The notes under the pieces are model-generated. The model saw only the letters and a program-made list of their open reading frames with translations. It was not told the DNA's origin and did no database searches. From the NCBI GenBank assembly GCA_900318335.1, contig ONKF01000007.1:1-64000 (forward strand): DNA of 64,000 nt. Direction: 5' to 3'. The translations under genes and the position numbers were made by a program. This DNA is from an uncultured Prevotellaceae bacterium. Lineage in GTDB: Bacteria; Bacteroidota; Bacteroidia; Bacteroidales; Muribaculaceae. Positions 6,589 through 13,135 of this stretch are shown in pieces (the stretch's first letter is position 1; each line of letters starts with the position of its first letter).

Positions 6589-8688
6589 TTAGCTGATAAG
6601 GCCCCAATTGGTCTGCTTGTCAAAGATTTCGCGGATGTGGGATGCCATCTTGCGGCCCCAGGGCGTCTCCATCTTGGGATCATCGCGCAGGTAATCCTCG
6701 GCAGCGTTGCGGGCCATCTGGATGATTTGGCCGTCCTGGGCGAGGTTTGCGATATGCAGGTTGAAGGCGATGCCGCTCTGCTGAGTGCCTTCCATATCGC
6801 CGGGTCCACGCAGTTTCATGTCTTCCTCGGCGACAACAAAGCCGTCGTTGGTCTGCGTCATCACCTCCAGGCGGTGCCGCGTATCACGGCCCAGGTCACT
6901 ACGTGCCATGAGGATACAGTAACTCTGGTCGGCACCACGCCCTACCCTGCCCCTGAGCTGATGCAGCTGGGACAGGCCAAATCGCTCGGCATCCTCGATG
7001 ACCATGACCGAGGCATTGGGCACGTTGACGCCCACCTCGATGACGGTGGTCGCCACCAGGATATGGGCCTTGCCGCTGGCAAAGAGCATCATCTGATGAT
7101 CCTTCTCGGCTGGCTTCATGCGGCCATGGACCATCGCGACATTGTAGTGCGGGAACACGTCACGCACTTGCTCATAGCCCTGTTCCAGAGCGTGAAGGTC
7201 GAGTTTCTCGTTCTCCTCGATGAGGGGATAGACGATATAGGCTTGGCGTCCTTGACGCAACTGTGAGCCCACAAACTGGTACATCTTGAATCGGTCAGGC
7301 TCATGGCGCAGCACGGTTGTGACTGGCTTACGGCCTGGCGGCAACTCATCGATGATAGACACATCGAGGTCACCATAGACGGTCATTGCAAGCGTCCTTG
7401 GTATAGGTGTGGCCGTCATTACCAGGACGTGGGGCGGTGCCGTGCGGTTCTTGGTCCACAAGCGGGCACGCTGGGCAACGCCGAACCGGTGTTGCTCATC
7501 GATGACGGCAAGACCCAGGTTGTGGAACTGCACTGTGTCCTCAATGAGGGCGTGGGTGCCGATAAGGATTTGCAGTTCACCGTTCATCAAGGCCTCATGG
7601 ATGGCGGTGCGCTCGCGCTTGCGGGTTGAACCCGTCAAGAGCGCCACTTTCACACCGATTGCATCGGCCAGTGGGCGTATCGTCTCCAGATGCTGGCCCG
7701 CGAGAATCTCGGTGGGTGCCATGATGCAGGCCTGATAGCCATTGTCGAGGGCGATAAGGGCGGTCATGAAGGCCACAATCGTCTTGCCACTGCCCACGTC
7801 ACCCTGCAAGAGCCGGTTCATCTGCTTACCGCTGCCCATGTCATGACGCATCTCACGTATCACGCGTTTCTGAGCCCCGGTGAGCGGGAATTGCAGGATG
7901 TTGTTATAGAAGTCGTGGAAATAGGCACCCACGCGGCTGAACACGTGTCCCACCAGGCGGCGGCTACTCCCCTTGATGTAATGCAGAATGTTAAGTTCCA
8001 GAAAAAAGAGTTCCTCAAACTTGAGGCGGAACTGCGCCCGTTGCAGGGCCTGCTGGTCGCTGGGCAGATGGATGTTGCGCAGGGCCTCGGCCAGCGGCAT
8101 GAGGTGATAGCGCTGCATGAGATCGGGCGGGAGGGTCTCGTCGATATGCTTGACGGCAGGGGTGTCAAGCAGGGTGACGATGAGCTTGTGGATAGCCCGC
8201 GAGGTGAATGAACGGTTGCGCAGCACCTCGGTCAGGTTATACACGCCTGTAAGACCCTGAGCCACATTCTCGGTCGTGACCACATCCACCTCGGGATGGA
8301 CGATGTTCATGTGGTTGTTGAACATCGAGGGTTTGCCGAACAGCAGGTACTGGGTAGTGGTGTTATAGGTTTTCTGAATCGAAGCCACACGGTTGAACCA
8401 CACAACCTCGATGGTGCCTGTGCCATCGGTGAACAGGGCCTGAAGTCGCCGCTTGCGTCCCTCGCCCGCCGTGTTAAACGTGAGGAAGCGCCCCTTAAGC
8501 TGAATGGCAGCCTCGTCACCGCGAAGCTCATTGACGTGGTTGATGACACTGCGGTCGATGTAACGGAACGGGAAATAATACAGCAAGTCGTAATAGGAGC
8601 TGATGTTCAGTTCCTTGCGCAACAGTTCGGCCCGTTTGGGTCCCACGCCGTGCAGGTATTGTATGTCGGTGTGACGCAGGTCAGGCAT
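6589..8688 (-). CDS. recG: ATP-dependent DNA helicase RecG
   Basis: 699 residues, full length for RecG, which remodels stalled replication forks and branch-migrates Holliday junctions. The N-terminal wedge/OB region (1-250) includes the helix-hairpin-helix-like LHGVGPKRAELL. The helicase core carries Walker A GDVGSGKT (296-303), the DEQH box (397-400) and an SF2 C-terminal half with GRVGRG. The start codon overlaps the last 8 bases of ispD, which suggests translational coupling. The downstream beta-helix gene follows closely. Confidence 0.97.
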   Translation of the reverse strand: MPDLRHTDIQYLHGVGPKRAELLRKELNISSYYDLLYYFPFRYIDRSVINHVNELRGDEAAIQLKGRFLTFNTAGEGRKRRLQALFTDGTGTIEVVWFNRVASIQKTYNTTTQYLLFGKPSMFNNHMNIVHPEVDVVTTENVAQGLTGVYNLTEVLRNRSFTSRAIHKLIVTLLDTPAVKHIDETLPPDLMQRYHLMPLAEALRNIHLPSDQQALQRAQFRLKFEELFFLELNILHYIKGSSRRLVGHVFSRVGAYFHDFYNNILQFPLTGAQKRVIREMRHDMGSGKQMNRLLQGDVGSGKTIVAFMTALIALDNGYQACIMAPTEILAGQHLETIRPLADAIGVKVALLTGSTRKRERTAIHEALMNGELQILIGTHALIEDTVQFHNLGLAVIDEQHRFGVAQRARLWTKNRTAPPHVLVMTATPIPRTLAMTVYGDLDVSIIDELPPGRKPVTTVLRHEPDRFKMYQFVGSQLRQGRQAYIVYPLIEENEKLDLHALEQGYEQVRDVFPHYNVAMVHGRMKPAEKDHQMMLFASGKAHILVATTVIEVGVNVPNASVMVIEDAERFGLSQLHQLRGRVGRGADQSYCILMARSDLGRDTRHRLEVMTQTNDGFVVAEEDMKLRGPGDMEGTQQSGIAFNLHIANLAQDGQIIQMARNAAEDYLRDDPKMETPWGRKMASHIREIFDKQTNWGLIS

Positions 8689-9352
8689 CGTGATTCAAGA
8701 GGTATTCGGCAAGTGCCAAGTCCATGGGACGGGTGATTTTGAGATTCATCGGGTCGCCCTCGACGAGCGTCACATGGCGGCCAAACTTTTCCACCACCGA
8801 TGCGTCGTCGGTGAACGTTGGGTCATAGGGCTGCTGGTAAGCATCCACCAGCAGACGGGCATCAAAGACCTGTGGAGTCTGCACAGCACGCAGCGAGGAG
8901 CGATCCAGGGCATGGCTGTCATCGCCATCGACCTGGCGCACCGAGTCGTTGAGCGCGACAACGGGAATGGCGGCGCCATCGCGACGAGCGGCCTCAAGCG
9001 TACGGCTGATGATTTCGGCCGTGACCATCGGTCGCACACCGTCGTGGACAGCAATGACATCAACGCCGTCAACGTCACCGATGCTGTCGAGTGCGTTCTT
9101 GACGCTATGCCAGCGCGTCTCGCCACCGGCAACGACACTGTGAGGCACAGCGAAGTTGAATTTCTCGCACAATTGGCGCCACAACTCCATCTGCCCCTCG
9201 GGCAAGGTGACAATCACATCAAAACCATCCCCAAAGGCCTGGATAGTGCGCATCAAGATAGGCTGCCCCTTGAGATTGAGGAACTGCTTGGGCAACTCTG
9301 CGCCAAACCGTGTGCCACTGCCGCCAGCCACTATAATCGCTATCGTTCTCAT
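8681..9352 (-). CDS. ispD: 2-C-methyl-D-erythritol 4-phosphate cytidylyltransferase
   Basis: 223 residues. It forms CDP-methylerythritol from CTP and MEP, the third step of the MEP isoprenoid pathway, in the cytosol. The CTP-binding loop AGGSGTRFG (9-17) and the following lysine in PKQF are intact. VHDGVRPMV (about residue 104) and the TDDASVVE segment near the C-terminus match the family. The gene is first in a likely ispD-recG operon, with a TATTTTTG box about 24 bases upstream of its ATG. Confidence 0.96.
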   Translation of the reverse strand: MRTIAIIVAGGSGTRFGAELPKQFLNLKGQPILMRTIQAFGDGFDVIVTLPEGQMELWRQLCEKFNFAVPHSVVAGGETRWHSVKNALDSIGDVDGVDVIAVHDGVRPMVTAEIISRTLEAARRDGAAIPVVALNDSVRQVDGDDSHALDRSSLRAVQTPQVFDARLLVDAYQQPYDPTFTDDASVVEKFGRHVTLVEGDPMNLKITRPMDLALAEYLLNHDA

Positions 9353-9375
9353 TGAAATACTGAATTTTTAGGCTA

Positions 9376-9383
9376 CAAAAATA
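9376..9383 (-). promoter_or_regulatory. -7 box for ispD-recG
   Basis: TATTTTTG on the minus strand fits TAnnTTTG. It predicts a leader of about 20 bases to the ispD ATG at 9352. No convincing -33 element was found. Confidence 0.5.
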
Positions 9384-9477
9384 ATGAAAAACGAACAATC
9401 GGGAAAAGGAAAACAGAATAAAATCGTCGATATGATTCCCTGCGTAAACAAGTGCGATTAAATCAACAAGAATAACA

Positions 9478-9522
9478 AACTCCATGGTTTTGCGGTAATA
9501 TCGACCGCAAAGCCATGGAGTT
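9478..9522 (-). terminator. Hairpin terminator after the SUMF1-like gene
   Basis: AACTCCATGGTTTTGCGG (9478-9495) pairs with CCGCAAAGCCATGGAGTT (9505-9522), with one mismatch and a 9-base loop. On the minus strand it is followed by a T-rich stretch. It lies 40 bases beyond the stop of the leftward gene. Confidence 0.7.
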
Positions 9523-9562
9523 GAATATCCATGTTGCCAGATGTATGGATTCCGCGCTGCGG

Positions 9563-10495
9563 TTATTCGGCCGACATTGCCAGTCTGAATCCAATGCCAT
9601 TGGCTTTGCCGTTGGAGCCATAGCGGTAAGTAACACGGCACTTCCCGGCATCGGTCGTCCAACCGCCACCACGATACACGTGATCAACACCTACAATGGG
9701 GCCGGTGGGATTGGTCTGGGCATCGGCAGTATAAGGCTTATACCAATCCTGGCACCACTCCATCACATTACCACTCATGTCATAGATGCCTAACTCATTG
9801 GGCTGTTTGGTGCCGGCCTCCTGTGTCGAGAAGTGGTCACTATTAACGTCCTTGCAATTATACCAAGCCACCTCGTCAACATCGTCGCTGCCGGCATACA
9901 GACAGTTCTTACTCTTGTTACCGCCACGCGCTGCAAATTCCCACTCAGCCTCGGTGGGCAAGCGGAAGTTGGTGCCCAGAATAGAGTTCAGACTACTGAT
10001 GAAGCCTTGGCAACTATCCCAAGTCACCCTCTCGACAGGTCGCTGCAAGTTCTCGACAAAACCATTGCTACTGGAATGCCAACTTGGATTTTCCATCATC
10101 ACGGCTACCCACATGTCCTGGGTCACCTCAAATTCACCGATATAATAATCAGACAGTGTCACCTCATGAGCGGGTTTCTCATTGTCGAGCGCGCAGGTGT
10201 CTTGCTCGTTGGTCACTCCCATTGTAAAAGTGCCGCCCTTGACCTCTATCATCTTGAAAGTCACACCATAGACATCATAGTACTTCACCTTGGGTTTTTC
10301 CTCAGGCACTGGCTCACTGGGCCACTCACCCGTCAAGAGATAATCCAATAACGCAGATACATCTTTAATCGTCACCTGCTCATCTCCATCGGCATCACCA
10401 CGGATATAATTATCGCCAGCCACAGCCTCGAACGGACCAACAAGCATGGTAAAAAGGCACAATAATAAAACACAAGAATGTAAAGTTTTTTTCAT
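9563..10495 (-). CDS. Exported SUMF1/FGE-sulfatase-domain protein with N-terminal dockerin-like module
   Basis: 310 residues from ATG 10495. There is a signal peptide at about 1-27, then a dockerin-like segment YIRGDADGDEQVTIKD (30-45) and the formylglycine-generating-enzyme fold at about 75-308. Visible fold signatures include FTMGV, RLPTEAEWEFAARGG, YDMSGNVMEWCQDWY and GFRLAMS. True formylglycine-generating enzymes have two active-site cysteines near RGGSW...C...C. Here the region reads GGGWTTDAGKCR, so the first cysteine is missing and only one remains. A binding or structural role is therefore more likely than sulfatase maturation. No sulfatase gene is nearby. It has its own promoter and terminator. 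Confidence 0.85.
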   Translation of the reverse strand: MKKTLHSCVLLLCLFTMLVGPFEAVAGDNYIRGDADGDEQVTIKDVSALLDYLLTGEWPSEPVPEEKPKVKYYDVYGVTFKMIEVKGGTFTMGVTNEQDTCALDNEKPAHEVTLSDYYIGEFEVTQDMWVAVMMENPSWHSSSNGFVENLQRPVERVTWDSCQGFISSLNSILGTNFRLPTEAEWEFAARGGNKSKNCLYAGSDDVDEVAWYNCKDVNSDHFSTQEAGTKQPNELGIYDMSGNVMEWCQDWYKPYTADAQTNPTGPIVGVDHVYRGGGWTTDAGKCRVTYRYGSNGKANGIGFRLAMSAE

Positions 10496-10545
10496 TTGAT
10501 ACTTCAAAAAATTAATGGTCGAAGAATGTGATTAAAAAAACGCAG

Positions 10546-10553
10546 CAAAGGTA
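10546..10553 (-). promoter_or_regulatory. -7 box for the SUMF1-like gene
   Basis: TACCTTTG on the minus strand matches the consensus. It predicts a leader of about 47 bases to ATG 10495, which supports that start over the in-frame TTG four codons upstream. Confidence 0.6.
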
Positions 10554-10606
10554 CTACAATTTTCGGGAGTTGCATGCAGAATTCAAAGAGGAATAGATAA
10601 AAATTT

Positions 10607-10645
10607 AAAAAGGAACCTTAAGCCTTGGCTTAAAATTCCTTTTTA
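10607..10645 (-). terminator. Terminator downstream of lpxH
   Basis: AAAAAGGAACCTTAAGCC pairs with GGCTTAAAATTCCTTTTT, with near-complete complementarity across a 2- to 3-base loop. Flanking A and T runs would make it work in either direction. It most likely ends the MIP18-lpxH transcript. Confidence 0.7.
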
Positions 10646-10795
10646 GGTTTCAAATAGGTAAAATTTCTAAGGTAAAAAAGATTGTTTCAGGTTTATGGAA
10701 AAAAGTATGTTTTATAACATATTTTTATGAAATCTACTTGATAAAACAAGTCTATCACGCTGTGAATCAGCAATGAAAACGATTACAAAAAATTT

Positions 10796-11557
10796 TCATT
10801 TTTGCTCAAAAAACTTGAGTTCCATGTGTCCATCGGTGTCGAGAACCAGGTAGGAACACAGGTTTATCCACTCTCCCAGGAAGACGACTGGCGGCATGCC
10901 AGGCAGGTTATCATTCATGCGGGCTAAATGGATGTGGCCGTAGACAAACGCCTCGACGTCAGGGTGCTGGGCGCTGTACTCACGGGAGAAATCGATGAGA
11001 CGTGTCGCTGCACGCTCGGCGATGGCTGCCTGCTGATTGGGGTCGCGGCGCGTGCGGTTCTCACTGGACCACCCTGTAGCGATGGGATAGGTCCAGCGGG
11101 GATGAATGGCTGCATAAAGCCACTGGCACACCTTATTATAGAAACACCAGCGGGTGAAACGGTACATGGCAGGCTGTACGCCCACGTCATCACCATGAGC
11201 GATCAGCACCCGCTTGCCACCGGCCTGGACCACGGTGTGGCCATTGAGGACGGTCATATTCAGCTGATCACGCAGGTAGTCGAACAACCACACGTCGTGG
11301 TTGCCCGTTACCCAAGTGAGACGCACACCGGCATCGGCGAGTTCGGCCAACTTGCCCAGGAAACGGATGTAGCCACGAGGCACAACATACTTGTACTCAT
11401 ACCAGTAGTCAAGGATGTCGCCCAAGAGGTAGAGCTCGGCCGCATCGTCCTTGATCGTATCAAGGAAACGGCACACCCGCCGCTCCCGCTCCAGGGAATC
11501 GGCCATATACTTGGCACCCAGATGCAGGTCGGAGATGAAATATGTTTTCTTGGACAT
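10796..11557 (-). CDS. lpxH: UDP-2,3-diacylglucosamine pyrophosphatase (LpxH family)
   Basis: 253 residues. It is a calcineurin-like metallophosphoesterase that splits UDP-2,3-diacylglucosamine to lipid X plus UMP during lipid A synthesis at the inner membrane. The full metal-binding set is present: ISDLHLG (8-14), LLGDILD (44-50), GNHD (85-88), AHGDD, and YGHIHLA near residue 210. The length fits the family. LpxH-like paralogues of unknown substrate exist in Bacteroidetes, so the specific substrate is inferred. It is probably cotranscribed with the MIP18-family gene upstream. Confidence 0.85.
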   Translation of the reverse strand: MSKKTYFISDLHLGAKYMADSLERERRVCRFLDTIKDDAAELYLLGDILDYWYEYKYVVPRGYIRFLGKLAELADAGVRLTWVTGNHDVWLFDYLRDQLNMTVLNGHTVVQAGGKRVLIAHGDDVGVQPAMYRFTRWCFYNKVCQWLYAAIHPRWTYPIATGWSSENRTRRDPNQQAAIAERAATRLIDFSREYSAQHPDVEAFVYGHIHLARMNDNLPGMPPVVFLGEWINLCSYLVLDTDGHMELKFFEQK

Positions 11558-11567
11558 TATTATGTGA

Positions 11568-11596
11568 GTTGTAAGTTGTAAGTATTCAGTTGTAAG
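11568..11596. repeat. GTTGTAAG repeat, three copies
   Basis: GTTGTAAG occurs at 11568-11575, 11575-11582 and 11589-11596 in the gap between lpxH and the MIP18 gene. This is another example of the short low-complexity repeats found between genes here. Confidence 0.6.
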
Positions 11597-11644
11597 TGTT
11601 TTCAGTATCGCTTACAACCTGCCAAACGCCTGAACCTAAACAAA

Positions 11645-11965
11645 CTACATCATGCCCAACTCGAGCTTGGCCTCGTCGGTCATCATGCGGGGATCCCATT
11701 CGGGCTCAAACACCAGGTTGACCGTGGCGCTGGTCACGCCGTCCACGCTCTCTACCTTCTGCCGCACGTCCTCGAAGATGAAGTCGGCAATGGGGCAGTT
11801 GGGAGCGGTGAGGGTCATGTCGATATCAACGTGTCCCTCGTCGTTAAGGTCTATTTTATAGATAAGTCCCAGGCTGTACACGTCAACGGGCAACTCAGGG
11901 TCATAGACCGTCTTGAGCATCTTAATGATGTCTTCCTCGATTTTTAATTTCTGTTCTTGTTCCAT
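11645..11965 (-). CDS. MIP18 family (DUF59) protein, probable Fe-S cluster assembly factor
   Basis: 106 residues of the MIP18/DUF59 family (SufT/PaaD-like), whose members help mature iron-sulfur proteins in the cytosol. The fold signatures DPELPVDVYSLGLIY (22-36) and LTAPNCPIADF (52-62), with the conserved cysteine C57, are present. The tail DPRMMTDEAKLELG is typical of the standalone form. The start is ATG 11965; a -7 box lies only 10 bases upstream, giving a very short or absent leader. No suf genes are nearby, so the link to SUF is by family only. Confidence 0.88.
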   Translation of the reverse strand: MEQEQKLKIEEDIIKMLKTVYDPELPVDVYSLGLIYKIDLNDEGHVDIDMTLTAPNCPIADFIFEDVRQKVESVDGVTSATVNLVFEPEWDPRMMTDEAKLELGMM

Positions 11966-11974
11966 AACTGGGCG

Positions 11975-11982
11975 CAAAATTA
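11975..11982 (-). promoter_or_regulatory. -7 box for the MIP18-family gene
   Basis: TAATTTTG on the minus strand fits TAnnTTTG. The predicted transcription start falls within about 6 bases of the ATG at 11965. Confidence 0.6.
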
Positions 11983-12341
11983 ATCAAAAACTCCCAACGG
12001 GCATCCAAAACCCATGCCAAAATCCCCTCGGCAGGTCAAAAAGCCGCAAAACCATGCTCCACAAGACGCAACAGTCCCAAAAACAGGTAGAAAAGAACTC
12101 GAGAACGGCATCATATCCGATTCAACCAAAAATAATTTTTTTTGCAAAAAATGCTGAATATTAGCGCTTAATTAGAAAAAAATGCCGATATTTGCAGTCG
12201 CAAAAACGTCAGGGGCTCAAAAAGAGCGCTTTTTCGCTGTCTCCACAACATCGAAAAATGCGCTTAACTTCTTGACGATAAAGCAATTATAGAAACAGTA
12301 TTTATACATTATTAACAAGAACAATAAAAATTAGCAAAACA
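11983..12341. other. Divergent intergenic region between the MIP18 and HU genes
   Basis: About 360 bases without a gene. The first 140 bases show nothing I can name. The segment at 12187-12194 (GATATTTG, one mismatch to TAnnTTTG) is the best promoter candidate for HU and would leave a leader of about 145 bases. That leader contains the near-palindrome AAAAAGAGCGCTTTTT. Confidence 0.45.
12187..12194 (+). promoter_or_regulatory. Candidate -7 box for HU
   Basis: GATATTTG has one mismatch to TAnnTTTG. It is the best match in the region upstream of HU, but weak. Confidence 0.35.
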
Positions 12342-12614
12342 ATGACTAAAGCAGAAATCGTAAGAGAGATCGCTAATTCCACCGGCATTGACAAGGCATC
12401 GGTTCTGGAAACTGTTGAGAAATTCATGGACGCCGTGAAGGATTCACTGGCCAATGGTGAGAATGTTTACCTGCGTGGCTTTGGCAGTTTCATCGTGAAG
12501 ACCCGTTCACAGAAGACCGCCCGTAATATCAGCAAGAATACCGTCATCATTATCCCCGAGCACAAGATCCCGGCTTTCAAGCCCGCTAAGGTGTTCATGG
12601 AGCAGGTGAAGTAA
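12342..12614 (+). CDS. HU family DNA-binding protein
   Basis: 90-residue histone-like protein that bends and compacts DNA as a dimer. The family pattern is complete: MTKAEIVREIANSTGIDK at the N-terminus, GENVYLRGFGSFIVKTR in the beta region, the DNA-binding arm ARNISKNTVIIIPEHKIPAFKPAK, and a short C-terminal helix. The arm carries KNTVIIIPEH rather than the NPQTGE type of classical HU, as is common in Bacteroidetes. It is followed on the same strand by a 30-residue basic protein and then RNase G. Confidence 0.95.
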   Translation: MTKAEIVREIANSTGIDKASVLETVEKFMDAVKDSLANGENVYLRGFGSFIVKTRSQKTARNISKNTVIIIPEHKIPAFKPAKVFMEQVK

Positions 12615-12691
12615 TCACCCACCCCCAAGGAGATATAGACTGCAAACAATAAATCAACCCTTTTTTAATCATCATATATTAATTTACGACT

Positions 12692-12784
12692 ATGCCAAAC
12701 GGAAAGAAACGTAAAGGCCACAAGATGGCAACGCACAAGCGTAAAAAAAGACTGCGCAAGAATCGTCACAAAAACAAGAAGTAA
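12692..12784 (+). CDS. Tiny lysine/arginine-rich protein (30 aa)
   Basis: ATG 12692 to TAA 12782-12784 encodes 30 residues beginning MPNGKKRKGHKMATHKRKK. More than half are Lys or Arg, with no acidic residues, so it should bind RNA or DNA. The size and charge resemble small ribosome-associated proteins such as the thx/bL-type peptides, but I cannot assign it to one. As I recall, similar KKRKxHKxATHKRKK peptides occur beside HU and rng genes in other Bacteroidales. It lies 77 bases after HU and ahead of the structured segment leading to RNase G. It could have a role in ribosomes or in RNA handling. The coding frame, though short, is strongly biased. Confidence 0.75.
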   Translation: MPNGKKRKGHKMATHKRKKRLRKNRHKNKK

Positions 12785-12817
12785 TCGCGTAGTCAATCAG
12801 TGACGACTGTGAAATAG

Positions 12818-12933
12818 CGGGAACAAACGAATTGGCACGCTCGATGCGCATCTCTAACGACCTAAGACCGGCAGCTTGGTGCTGCCTGCAATAGCCGACG
12901 AGGGCTCGCATCACGTCAATTGGTTTGTTCCCG
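12818..12933 (+). ncRNA. Long structured RNA segment upstream of RNase G (unidentified family)
   Basis: CGGGAACAAACGAATTG (12818-12834) pairs with CAATTGGTTTGTTCCCG (12917-12933), giving 16 of 17 pairs. Inside, GATGCG (12843-12848) pairs with CGCATC (12907-12912), and GGCAGC (12870-12875) pairs with GCTGCC (12881-12886) around a TTGGT loop. The result is a 116-nt rod with an asymmetric internal loop, a roughly 20-by-20-nt bubble and an apical hairpin. The shape recalls 6S RNA, but it is shorter and I see no sequence proof. It may equally be a leader element of the rng message, since I find no promoter between HU and rng. The strand shown is inferred from the flanking genes. Confidence 0.55.
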
Positions 12934-13135
12934 GCTTGATTTTTAAGAGAGCATGCTGTCACGTCATGACAGCCAGACAGCGCCCGACCGCGGTGCCCCT
13001 CTCACCCTCGCACACCCTGGCGGCCCGTGTCCAGCGGGACACATCCCAGCAACCGCCCCCGTGATGCCGTTTTATATATTACATTATTTATATATAAATC
13101 ATTAGATATTTTATTGTATTCATCCACCTTCTGCG
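12934..13135 (+). other. C-rich leader region before RNase G with further hairpins
   Basis: No open frame. GCTGTCA (12955-12961) pairs with TGACAGC (12967-12973), and GTGTCC (13027-13032) pairs with GGACAC (13037-13042). Between about 12975 and 13070 the plus strand is strikingly rich in C. The last 65 bases are A/T-rich up to the ATG at 13136. No TAnnTTTG box was found, so the region is probably transcribed from upstream. Confidence 0.5.

Larger units (their letters stand above)
10496..10795. other. 300-base A/T-rich gap between lpxH and the SUMF1-like gene
   Basis: It holds the promoter of the SUMF1-like gene (10546-10553) and a hairpin terminator (10607-10645). The remainder (10646-10795) is A/T-rich with no open frame or repeat that I can support. 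Confidence 0.6.

Noticed and set aside
12818-12933. Simple terminator of the HU transcript
   Set aside because: The structure is far larger than a terminator, with a bubble and an inner hairpin. The T-rich stretch after it (12941-12945) is weak and follows several unpaired bases. Not fully excluded.
12818-12933. Firm call as 6S RNA, SRP RNA or tmRNA
   Set aside because: The layout only loosely fits 6S RNA. No SRP loop sequence or tmRNA acceptor/tag frame is visible. Kept as an unassigned structured RNA.
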